From positions 1 to 28,737 of the forward strand of contig JAEZKB010000347.1 of the NCBI GenBank assembly GCA_023415605.1: DNA of 28,737 bases. The letters run 5' to 3'. Source of the stretch: Pseudomonadota bacterium. Its GTDB lineage: Bacteria; Pseudomonadota; Alphaproteobacteria; Rhizobiales; Devosiaceae. The position numbers and the translations under genes are program-made. Numbering within the stretch: position 1 is the stretch's first letter; each line of letters starts with the position of its first letter. The notes under the pieces are model-generated. The model searched no databases. It was not told the DNA's origin and was given only the letters and a program-made list of their open reading frames with translations. This document shows, one piece after another, positions 23,321-28,737 of this stretch.

Positions 23321-24637
23321 GTGACAGTGAACAGCAAGAACCCCGAAACCCAGGGCCTGCACGCCGGCTGGCGGTCCGATCCTGCGACCGGTGCCGTGGC
23401 GGTGCCGATCTATCAGACCACGTCCTATCAGTTCGAGGACAGCGAGCACGCCGCCGACCTGTTTGCGCTCAAGCGCTTGGGCAACATCTATACGCGCCTC
23501 GGCAACCCGACGACTGACGTGCTGGAAAAGCGCGTTGCGGCGCTGGAAGGCGGCGCCGCCGCGCTTGCCGTTGCCTCCGGTCAGGCGGCATCTGCCTATG
23601 CGGTGCAGAACCTCGCCATTGCCGGCGACAATATCGTCGCTTCGACTGACCTCTATGGCGGCACCTACAATCTCTTCAAGAATACGCTGCGCGAAGCCGG
23701 CATCGAGGTCCGCTTCGTCGACCCGGCAGACCCGGAGAACTTCCGTCGCGCCACCGATGACAAGACTCGCGTCTACTATGCCGAAACCCTGCCCAACCCG
23801 AAGCTGGCAGTTCTCAAGATCGCCGAAGTGGCATCGATCGGCCGCGAATTCGGCATCCCGCTGGTGGTCGACAACACCGCTGCGCCGCTGACCGCCCGGC
23901 CCTTCGAGCATGGCGCCGCCGTGGTGGTCTATTCGTCCACCAAGTATCTCGGTGGCCACGGCAATTCCATCGGCGGACTGATCGTCGACGGCGGCAATTT
24001 CGACTGGGCCGCCAAACCCGAGCGCCAGCCGCTGCTCAACCAGCCCGATCAGGCGTATCATGGCGCCGTCTGGGTCGAGGCGGCCAAGCCACTGGGTCCG
24101 ATCGCCTATATCCTCAAGGCCCGCACCACCCTGCTCCGCACTCATGGTGCGGCGCTCTCGCCGTTCAACGCCTTTCTGACCATCCAGGGCGTCGAAACGC
24201 TGGCCCTGCGCGTCGACCGACATTTCGAGAATGCCGCGAAAGTAGCCGCCTGGCTGCAGCAGCGCCCGGAAATCGTCTCGGTGAACTATCCGGGGCTGCA
24301 GACCGGCGACAAGAGGGCCGCGGCCGACAAGTACCTGAAGCGCGGCTACGGCGCCCTGATCGGCTTTGAGCTCGCCAATGGCCGCGAAGCCGGCGCCCGC
24401 TTCATCGACTCGCTCAAGCTCATCTATCACGCCGCCAATATCGGCGACGCGCGCTCGCTCGCCATTCACCCGGCGACCACCACGCACTCGCAGCTCTCGC
24501 CTGAAGAGCAGCTCTCGGCCGGCGTCACGCCGGGTTATGTGCGCCTCGCCATCGGCATCGAGCACATCGACGACATCCTCGCCGACCTCGATCAGGCGCT
24601 GAACGCCGCCGGCCAACAGGCTGCCGCTGCGGAATAA
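23321..24637 (+). CDS. metY: O-acetylhomoserine sulfhydrylase (aminocarboxypropyltransferase)
   Basis: A 438-residue PLP enzyme of the Cys/Met metabolism family that makes homocysteine from O-acetylhomoserine and sulfide. It opens ETQGLHAGWRSDPATGAVAV and has PIYQTTSY, the PLP phosphate loop (VASGQAASAY), VDNTAAPL, and the Schiff-base Lys208 in SSTKYLGGHG. The long NFDWAAKPERQP-type insert and length distinguish it from cystathionine synthases and lyases. The GTG at 23321 is supported by AAAGGAGG five to six bases upstream; a longer reading to 23285 is less likely. A structured leader precedes it. Confidence 0.93.
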   Translation: MTVNSKNPETQGLHAGWRSDPATGAVAVPIYQTTSYQFEDSEHAADLFALKRLGNIYTRLGNPTTDVLEKRVAALEGGAAALAVASGQAASAYAVQNLAIAGDNIVASTDLYGGTYNLFKNTLREAGIEVRFVDPADPENFRRATDDKTRVYYAETLPNPKLAVLKIAEVASIGREFGIPLVVDNTAAPLTARPFEHGAAVVVYSSTKYLGGHGNSIGGLIVDGGNFDWAAKPERQPLLNQPDQAYHGAVWVEAAKPLGPIAYILKARTTLLRTHGAALSPFNAFLTIQGVETLALRVDRHFENAAKVAAWLQQRPEIVSVNYPGLQTGDKRAAADKYLKRGYGALIGFELANGREAGARFIDSLKLIYHAANIGDARSLAIHPATTTHSQLSPEEQLSAGVTPGYVRLAIGIEHIDDILADLDQALNAAGQQAAAAE

Positions 24638-24675
24638 AAAAAGGCCGGGGCGGCGCGCTGCCGTCCCGGCCTTCC
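24635..24675. terminator. strong terminator between metY and the ATPase-inhibitor gene
   Basis: Arms AAGGCCGGGGCGGC (24641-24654) and GCCGTCCCGGCCTT (24660-24673) pair over 14 positions with one G-T. Seven A's on the left become a T tract for the minus strand, so it best ends the inhibitor gene, and it can also serve metY. Confidence 0.88.
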
Positions 24676-24696
24676 AAACTATCGAGAAAGCTGCGA

Positions 24697-25020
24697 TCAG
24701 CCCTCGGCGGCGACCTGGTCGCGGGCAGTCTGGACGAGTTCGACCATCTTCTTGCGAATCATGTCGTCCGAGACCGACGCACCCTTGGCCTTGAGGTCGC
24801 CCTGGATCTTGCGGAAAACGTCCTCGTCGCCCGCTTCCTCGAAGTCGGCCGCCACGACCTCTGCGGCATATTCCTTGGCATGCTCTTCCGACAGGCCCAT
24901 GTGCTCGGCGGCCCACAGGCCCAGGAGCTTGTTGCGGCGAGCTTCGGCCTTGAAGCGGAGTTCGGCGTCATGCGCGAACTTGTTTTCCTGGCCCTTCCTG
25001 CGATCGTCAAAACCCGACAT
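24697..25020 (-). CDS. ATPase inhibitor subunit zeta (DUF1476)
   Basis: A 107-residue helical protein: MSGFDDRRKGQENKFAHDAE, then LRFKAEARRNKLLGLWAAEHMG. The family, first called DUF1476, is the zeta subunit that binds and inhibits F1-ATPase in Paracoccus and other alphaproteobacteria, through an N-terminal inhibitory segment. In some rhizobia its role is weak or dispensable. GGAG lies six bases before the ATG at 25020. It is divergent from purC. Confidence 0.95.
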   Translation of the reverse strand: MSGFDDRRKGQENKFAHDAELRFKAEARRNKLLGLWAAEHMGLSEEHAKEYAAEVVAADFEEAGDEDVFRKIQGDLKAKGASVSDDMIRKKMVELVQTARDQVAAEG

Positions 25021-25294
25021 GTGTATCTCCGCGCCTTGATTTCCCCGGCGCTCCAGCGCCCTCAATGCTGAGCACATATGCTGAGCGGGCACCCAAATCA
25101 ACGGCCCCGGACGCGGCATTTGGTCAGCGGCTGTTAACGGCTCGCCGGGGCTTTGGATGCACGATCCCGCGAATTCTGCGACCCTGCCGGCGTTTAGGAC
25201 GAAAGGCGCGAAAAAACTTGCTTTCCGCTGGTATTCTGGCGCATGAACGCGCCAAATTCACCCAATTTTCCAGACAAAGAACGGCAGAGCTCAC

Positions 25295-26059
25295 ATGAAC
25301 CGTCGGCGAAAAATCTATGACGGCAAGGCCAAGACCCTGTACGAGGGCCCGGAGCCGGGCACGCTGATCCAGTATTTCAAGGACGATGCCACCGCCGGCA
25401 ACGGCGCCCGTCACGAGATCATTGACGGCAAGGGCGTGCTCAACAATCGGATTTCCGAGTACATCTTCACCAAGCTGAACGGCCTTGGCATCCCGACCCA
25501 CTTCATCCGCCGCGTGAACATGCGCGAGCAGCTGATCAAGGAAGTCGAGATCATCCCGCTCGAAATCATCGTGCGCAACGTGGCGGCCGGCTCGCTGGTC
25601 AAGCGCCTGGGCCTCGAGCCGGGTACGCAGCTGCCGCGCTCGATCATCGAGTTCTGCTACAAGGACGATGCGCTGGGCGACCCGATGGTGTCCGAAGAGC
25701 ACATCACTGCCTTCGGCTGGGCTACGCCGCAGGAACTGGACGACATCATGTCGCTGGCCATCCGCGTCAACGACTTCCTCACTGGCCTCTTCATGGGCGT
25801 CGGCATCCAGCTGGTCGATTTCAAGATCGAGTGCGGCCGCCTTTACGAGAACGACATGATGCGCGTCGTGCTCGCCGATGAGATTTCGCCCGACAACTGC
25901 CGGCTCTGGGACATCAAGACCCGCAACAAGCTCGACAAGGACCGCTTCCGCGAGAACCTCGGCGGTCTCGTCGATGCTTACCGCGAAGTGGCCCAGCGCC
26001 TCGGCATCCTCTCGGAAACCGACAACGCGTTGACCACAGGTCCGCGACTCGTGCAGTGA
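25295..26059 (+). CDS. purC: phosphoribosylaminoimidazole-succinocarboxamide synthase
   Basis: Joins CAIR and aspartate with ATP to give SAICAR, the substrate of PurB. The 254-residue protein opens RRKIYDGKAKTLYEG and has VRNVAAGSLVKRLG, LVDFKIECGR and LADEISPDNCRLWD, all conserved in PurC. The context (purS, then purQ further on) confirms it. No obvious strong ribosome site stands before the ATG. A terminator-like hairpin follows its stop. Confidence 0.97.
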   Translation: MNRRRKIYDGKAKTLYEGPEPGTLIQYFKDDATAGNGARHEIIDGKGVLNNRISEYIFTKLNGLGIPTHFIRRVNMREQLIKEVEIIPLEIIVRNVAAGSLVKRLGLEPGTQLPRSIIEFCYKDDALGDPMVSEEHITAFGWATPQELDDIMSLAIRVNDFLTGLFMGVGIQLVDFKIECGRLYENDMMRVVLADEISPDNCRLWDIKTRNKLDKDRFRENLGGLVDAYREVAQRLGILSETDNALTTGPRLVQ

Positions 26060-26063
26060 ACCC

Positions 26064-26094
26064 AACGCGGCCCTCGTGGCCGCGTTTCTTCTTT
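26064..26094 (+). terminator. terminator or attenuator between purC and purS
   Basis: A perfect 9-bp stem, AACGCGGCC (26064-26072) with GGCCGCGTT (26078-26086), a 5-base loop and the pyrimidine/T-rich tail TCTTCTTT. It begins five bases after the purC stop and ends three bases before the purS ribosome site GGAG (26097-26100). It may limit read-through into purS. Confidence 0.65.
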
Positions 26095-26110
26095 CCGGAG
26101 CCCGAAGCGC

Positions 26111-26353
26111 ATGCGAGCCCGCGTCACCGTGACCTTGAAGAATGGCGTCCTTGACCCCCAGGGTCAGGCCATCCAGGGATCGCTGAAGAGCCTTGGCTTC
26201 AATGGAGTCGGGGCGGTCCGCCAGGGCAAGGTCTTCGACCTCGTGCTTGAGGAAACCGACAAGGCTGCGGCCGAGGCCAACCTCAAGGCCATGTGCGAAA
26301 AGCTACTCGCCAACACCGTGATCGAAAACTACTCGATCGAGGTCATCGGCTGA
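26111..26353 (+). CDS. purS: phosphoribosylformylglycinamidine synthase subunit PurS
   Basis: The small subunit of the three-part FGAM synthase PurSQL. The 80-residue protein MRARVTVTLKNGVLDPQGQA, then IQGSLKSLGFNGV, VRQGKVFDL and a C-terminal NTVIENYSIEV matches PurS, which forms dimers bridging PurQ and PurL. GGAG lies ten bases before the ATG. It is normally followed directly by purQ; here purQ starts 2.1 kb later. Confidence 0.96.
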   Translation: MRARVTVTLKNGVLDPQGQAIQGSLKSLGFNGVGAVRQGKVFDLVLEETDKAAAEANLKAMCEKLLANTVIENYSIEVIG

Positions 26354-26361
26354 GCCGACTC

Positions 26362-26379
26362 ACCGGCGGTGGCCGGTTT
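26362..26379 (+). terminator. weak hairpin after purS
   Basis: ACCGGC (26362-26367) pairs with GCCGGT (26372-26377) around a 4-base loop, nine bases after the purS stop. Only TT follows the stem, so termination would be partial at best. Confidence 0.35.
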
Positions 26380-26457
26380 GCAACAGCGCCCCATTCTTCG
26401 CGTGCCGCGCGATTTTCGCACTAGGCGAAGCAGGGTGCATAAAATTACACGATGGCA

Positions 26458-26504
26458 ATTACGCATTAACACACCACGACTACAGTGCTCGCGCGCTGCG
26501 TAAT
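26458..26504. promoter_or_regulatory. inverted repeat upstream of small peptide 1
   Basis: ATTACGCA (26458-26465) and TGCGTAAT (26497-26504) form perfect 8-bp arms 31 bases apart, ending 22 bases before the peptide's ATG. GGCAATT at 26454 recurs at 26772 upstream of peptide 2. The repeat could be an operator or a 5'-UTR stem. Confidence 0.4.
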
Positions 26505-26526
26505 CGCGCTAGTACCGGTAAAGCAA

Positions 26527-26610
26527 ATGCTGAAGACGTTCTCGCTCTCGGTTGCCTTCTTCCTCACGCTCGGCCTGCTGTTCGCCGCCTACGCCTCGGT
26601 TCCAGTCTAG
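26527..26610 (+). CDS. 27-residue hydrophobic small protein, copy 1
   Basis: Encodes MLKTFSLSVAFFLTLGLLF followed by AAYASVPV, then TAG. The layout is one Lys at position 3, a single membrane-spanning segment (about residues 5-23) and a short polar end, as in small inner-membrane proteins. No family is recognised. The reason to call it a gene is the paralogue at 26863-26949: 16 of 27 residues are identical in an ungapped alignment, and 6 of those 16 use different synonymous codons. No canonical ribosome site is seen; GGTAAAG lies upstream. An inverted repeat stands just upstream. Confidence 0.6.
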   Translation: MLKTFSLSVAFFLTLGLLFAAYASVPV

Positions 26611-26771
26611 GCGGATCCGTCTACCCATTCATCGTTGGCAAAGCCCGACGTGCGGCGCGAGCCGCCGTCTTGAGCTGTCATACGGTCGGATGGGGAGCCG
26701 TCGCGCAGCGTTAACCAGCCGCATTCAGCCTTCGTTCAGCCGTTCGGGCGCATACGACCCATGCGCATTGC

Positions 26772-26781
26772 GGCAATTGCC
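26772..26781. promoter_or_regulatory. GGCAATTGCC palindrome upstream of small peptide 2
   Basis: A perfect 10-bp palindrome 81 bases before the ATG of peptide 2. Its left half, GGCAATT, also stands 73 bases before peptide 1 (26454-26460). Upstream still, TTCAGCC occurs twice with an 11-base period (26724 and 26735). These may be binding sites; none is proven. Confidence 0.3.
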
Positions 26782-26862
26782 CGCTTTGCCGAACAGCCGT
26801 AACCCCTCCCGCAGATGCCCGCGACAGTGACGGGCCATGCCGACCAGTTAGCCGACCGAAAA

Positions 26863-26949
26863 ATGATCAAGACCTTCTCGCTCTCCGCCCTCTTCTTCCT
26901 CTCCATCGGTCTGCTTTTCGTCAACGCGGCTCAGCTACCGATCGCCTGA
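26863..26949 (+). CDS. 28-residue hydrophobic small protein, copy 2
   Basis: Encodes MIKTFSLSALFFLSIGLLF followed by VNAAQLPIA, then TGA. It shares with copy 1 the start M-x-KTFSLS, the FFL and GLLF blocks and a proline near the end; the changes are mainly conservative (L/I, V/A, T/S, V/L, V/I). A single transmembrane helix is predicted. There is no strong ribosome site: A-rich ACCGAAAA precedes the ATG, similar to copy 1. It lies 252 bases after copy 1 in the same direction and 123 bases before the acyltransferase gene. Confidence 0.6.
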   Translation: MIKTFSLSALFFLSIGLLFVNAAQLPIA

Positions 26950-26981
26950 CGCCTCACGGCTGCGTGAATAAAACCTTAGAT

Positions 26982-27000
26982 ATTAAGCACTTCGCTTAAT
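26982..27000. promoter_or_regulatory. ATTAAGC/GCTTAAT palindrome upstream of acyltransferase gene
   Basis: Perfect 7-bp arms (26982-26988 and 26994-27000) with a 5-base centre, in an A/T-rich patch between small peptide 2 and the acyltransferase gene. It is likely an operator or part of the promoter region. Confidence 0.4.
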
Positions 27001-27026
27001 CCTATCTTCCGACTCCATGAGCGTTA

Positions 27027-27054
27027 ATGCCGCCTCGGTTGTATGAGGCAGCAT
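27027..27054 (+). promoter_or_regulatory. leader hairpin before acyltransferase ribosome site
   Basis: ATGCCGCCTC (27027-27036) pairs with GAGGCAGCAT (27045-27054) at 9 of 10 positions. It ends six bases before the GGAG (27061-27064) that serves the ATG at 27073. No T run follows, so it is not a terminator. Confidence 0.4.
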
Positions 27055-27072
27055 CAACCTGGAGTGTGCGGC

Positions 27073-28164
27073 ATGTCAGGAACAGCGGATCGACTTTCGT
27101 GGGTGGACACGGCCAAGGGCCTGTCGATTATCCTCGTGGTGATGATGCATTCGGCCTTTGGCGTCGGTGAAGAAACCGGCCAGGCCGGTATATTGCACTG
27201 GATCATCGGCTGGGCGACGCCGTTCCGGATGCCCGAATTCTTCCTGATCTCGGGGCTCTTCCTGTCGCAGGTGATCGCTCGCGACTGGCTGAAATTCTCC
27301 GATCGCCGCATCGTTCACTATCTCTATTTCTACGCCCTTTGGGCGGTGATCCAGATTGTGTTCAAGGTCGGTTTGGGTACGGGTGACCCCGTCAGCATGC
27401 TTGGGCAGATTGCTCTCGCCGTGGTCGATCCCTATGGCGTACTCTGGTTCATCTACATGCTGGCCGTGTTCAGCCTGATGACCAAGGTGCTGTGGGACCT
27501 GCGGGTCAATAACTGGATCGCGCTGGGCCTTGCGGCCGTGCTGCAGATCCTGCCGATCGGCCCGACCGGCAGCTATGTGGTCGACCAGTTCGCCGAGTAC
27601 TTTGTTTACTTCTTCGCCGGTTATGCGCTGGCGCCGTGGATCTTCAAAGCGGTGGCCTGGGCCGAACAGCGGCCGCTTCTCGCGGTCGGCGCACTTGCCG
27701 CCTATGCAGTGATCAACGGTCTCCTCGTCTTTGGCGGCGGCTTCGAGATGCAACCCGCCCACGCCATCATGGGCGGCTATGCCGGCCTGCCGGTGCTGCA
27801 CCTGGTGCTGGCTCTCGTCGGTTCGCTGGCACTTTGCGTCACCGCCGCCCTGCTGACCAAGCTCGCGTTCATGGACTGGCTGCGCTGGCTCGGGGCTCAT
27901 TCGATCGTCGTGTATCTCAGCTTCTCGATCCCCATGGCGGTCACGCGCACCGTGCTGCTCAAGGTCGGCATCATCGACGACACCTCGATCCTCTCGATCA
28001 TCGTGCTGCTCGCCGCCCTGATCTCGCCGCTGATCCTCTACTGGCTCATCCAGAAGACAGGCTGGGGCAAGTTCCTCTTCGAACGCCCAGCCTGGGCCCA
28101 CCTGCCCGGCACCCCCGGCAGCCGCAACTATGTCGCCAGGCCGAAGGTGGCGCCGGCGGAGTGA
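27073..28164 (+). CDS. acyltransferase family 3 membrane protein
   Basis: A 363-residue multi-spanning protein of the acyltransferase-3 family (about ten helices). It opens LSWVDTAKGLSIILVVMMHS with the conserved catalytic-type histidine, and PEFFLISGLFLSQ follows. Such proteins move acetyl or succinyl groups onto sugars, peptidoglycan or lipids at the inner membrane. The acceptor here is unknown. The start at 27073 has GGAG eight bases upstream; a reading to 27043 lacks a ribosome site. It overlaps the small membrane gene at 28164 by one base (TGATG). Confidence 0.9.
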   Translation: MSGTADRLSWVDTAKGLSIILVVMMHSAFGVGEETGQAGILHWIIGWATPFRMPEFFLISGLFLSQVIARDWLKFSDRRIVHYLYFYALWAVIQIVFKVGLGTGDPVSMLGQIALAVVDPYGVLWFIYMLAVFSLMTKVLWDLRVNNWIALGLAAVLQILPIGPTGSYVVDQFAEYFVYFFAGYALAPWIFKAVAWAEQRPLLAVGALAAYAVINGLLVFGGGFEMQPAHAIMGGYAGLPVLHLVLALVGSLALCVTAALLTKLAFMDWLRWLGAHSIVVYLSFSIPMAVTRTVLLKVGIIDDTSILSIIVLLAALISPLILYWLIQKTGWGKFLFERPAWAHLPGTPGSRNYVARPKVAPAE

Positions 28165-28469
28165 TGGCCGCCACCCGCCTGTCCGCCGTGCTAGTGTTTC
28201 TGCGCACGACGTGGGTGATCGCCGTCGGCCTCTTTGGCCTGATCATCGGCGCGTCGGTGGGTTATGCGAATGAAGGCTGGATCGGCGCCATCATTCTTGG
28301 GGCGGTGGGATACCTGATGGCAGCGACCCTGGCCGCCATGGGCAGGTATGGCGTGGAAATGCTCCTGTCGTTCTTCGGCTCACGCCTGAGAACGGAATTC
28401 AGAGGCGGGCTTCGGGCCCGCCTCTTGCTTTTGCCACGAAGACTCAGCAGAAGTCCGGCCATCCCCTGA
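28164..28469 (+). CDS. small membrane protein of unknown function
   Basis: 101 residues as read. The first 75 look like a real two-helix membrane protein (TTWVIAVGLFGLIIGASVGY, then WIGAIILGAVGYLMAATLAA, then LLSFFGSRL). The last 25 or so (GGLRARLLLLPRRLSRSPAIP) look like translated terminator sequence: a perfect 10-bp terminator stem lies within them. A TGA at 28387-28389, just after GSRL's codons in the neighbouring frame, suggests the native stop was there and a one-base change removed it. Translation is probably coupled to the acyltransferase gene. No family is recognised. Confidence 0.7.
   Translation: MAATRLSAVLVFLRTTWVIAVGLFGLIIGASVGYANEGWIGAIILGAVGYLMAATLAAMGRYGVEMLLSFFGSRLRTEFRGGLRARLLLLPRRLSRSPAIP
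28401..28433 (+). terminator. rho-independent terminator before purQ
   Basis: A perfect 10-bp stem, AGAGGCGGGC (28401-28410) with GCCCGCCTCT (28416-28425), a 5-base loop and the tail TGCTTTTG. It lies inside the 3' part of the small membrane gene as read and 50 bases before purQ. Confidence 0.75.
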
Positions 28470-28483
28470 GCAAGGATCGCGCC

Positions 28484-28737
28484 ATGAAAGCCGCCGTCGT
28501 CGTCTTCCCCGGATTGAACCGCGACCGCGACATGATCGCCGCGCTGACCAAGATTGGCGGCCAGGCTCCGGCAGTGGTCTGGCACAAGGATGCCGACATT
28601 CCCGATGTCGATCTCATCGTCAACCCAGGCGGCTTCTCTTACGGTGACTATCTCCGCTGCGGCGCCATCGCCGCGCGTTCGCCGGTGATGGACGTGGTCC
28701 GCGACCGCGCCGCCAGGGGCGTAAAAGTCCTCGGCGT
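28484..28737 (+). CDS. purQ: phosphoribosylformylglycinamidine synthase subunit PurQ, partial
   Basis: The glutamine amidotransferase subunit of FGAM synthase; it supplies ammonia to PurL. The window holds the first 84 residues: KAAVVVFPGLNRDRDMIAAL, VWHKDADIPDVDLIVNPGGF and SYGDYLRCGAIAARSP are the conserved PurQ N-terminus. The catalytic Cys and His lie beyond the edge. The ATG at 28484 follows AAGGA about eight bases away. A terminator just upstream implies its own promoter or partial read-through. Confidence 0.95.
   Translation, partial: MKAAVVVFPGLNRDRDMIAALTKIGGQAPAVVWHKDADIPDVDLIVNPGGFSYGDYLRCGAIAARSPVMDVVRDRAARGVKVLG

Noticed and set aside
23156..24916. 586-codon open frame on the minus strand opposite metY
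   Set aside because: It is an antisense shadow of metY, crosses the strong terminator at 24641-24673 and the ATPase-inhibitor gene, and has no family features.
26710..26716. TTAACC as a CtrA half-site before small peptide 2
   Set aside because: A single six-base match with no second half at the right spacing is too weak.
26552..26830. 92-codon open frame overlapping small peptide 1 and the gap after it
   Set aside because: Ser/Arg/Pro-rich, no ribosome site, no homology sensed; the peptide frame is better supported by its paralogue.

Overview
The window looks like chromosomal DNA of a GC-rich alphaproteobacterium of the order Hyphomicrobiales (Rhizobiales). A Devosia-like genome is my best guess, but that is inference. 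The grounds are a zeta-type ATPase inhibitor (DUF1476 family), a small CHCC zinc-finger protein, purC and purS as separate genes, a map-radC pair, and a core gene set typical of the group. I see no transposase, integrase, phage gene, CRISPR array or rRNA. One tRNA, Leu(UAA), is present.

Layout. 1-3398: a partial alpha/beta hydrolase facing left, then a zinc-finger protein, an FAD monooxygenase and an MFS exporter facing right. 3448-7414: a gluconate block with 6-phosphogluconate dehydrogenase facing left and, divergently, a gluconate 5-dehydrogenase-like SDR overlapping gluconokinase, followed by an AraC-type regulator. 7609-12029: a mosaic of small accessory or stress genes: ogt-type methyltransferase, RibD/DHFR-like reductase, a hypothetical, DUF1304, CsbD, a MerR/TipAS regulator with a recognisable operator, a hypothetical, a secreted protein and an ASCH-like protein. 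12151-12894: tRNA-Leu and a DEDDh exonuclease. 12895-13922: about 1 kb with no convincing gene but several inverted repeats.

13923-17901: gpt with a CinA-type molybdopterin-binding protein facing left; an EamA transporter, map and radC facing right. 17927-20011: a FemAB/BioF2-like acyltransferase and CcdA facing left. 20150-23187: rpe, purB, a GNAT acetyltransferase and an RBBP9-type hydrolase facing right, the last three overlapping by ATGA. 23321-24637: an O-acetylhomoserine sulfhydrylase-like gene behind a structured leader. 24697-25020: the ATPase inhibitor, facing left. 25295-28737: purC, purS and the start of purQ, with about 2.1 kb of extra DNA between purS and purQ.

How the genes work together. 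The 3.4-6.4 kb block would take 5-ketogluconate to gluconate, 6-phosphogluconate and ribulose 5-phosphate; rpe at 20.1 kb handles the product. purC, purS, purQ and purB are steps of purine synthesis.

The most novel-looking content is in the purS-purQ interval. It holds two tandem, paralogous, 27- and 28-residue hydrophobic peptides (26527-26610 and 26863-26949). Six of their sixteen shared residues use different synonymous codons, which suggests selection on the peptide. They are followed by an acyltransferase-3 membrane protein and a further small membrane protein. Other points of interest are a MerR/TipA-type operator with a 19-bp spacer, a hairpin that covers the AraC gene's ribosome binding site, a possible pseudoknot leader before the sulfhydrylase gene, and terminator-like hairpins inside the pur region.
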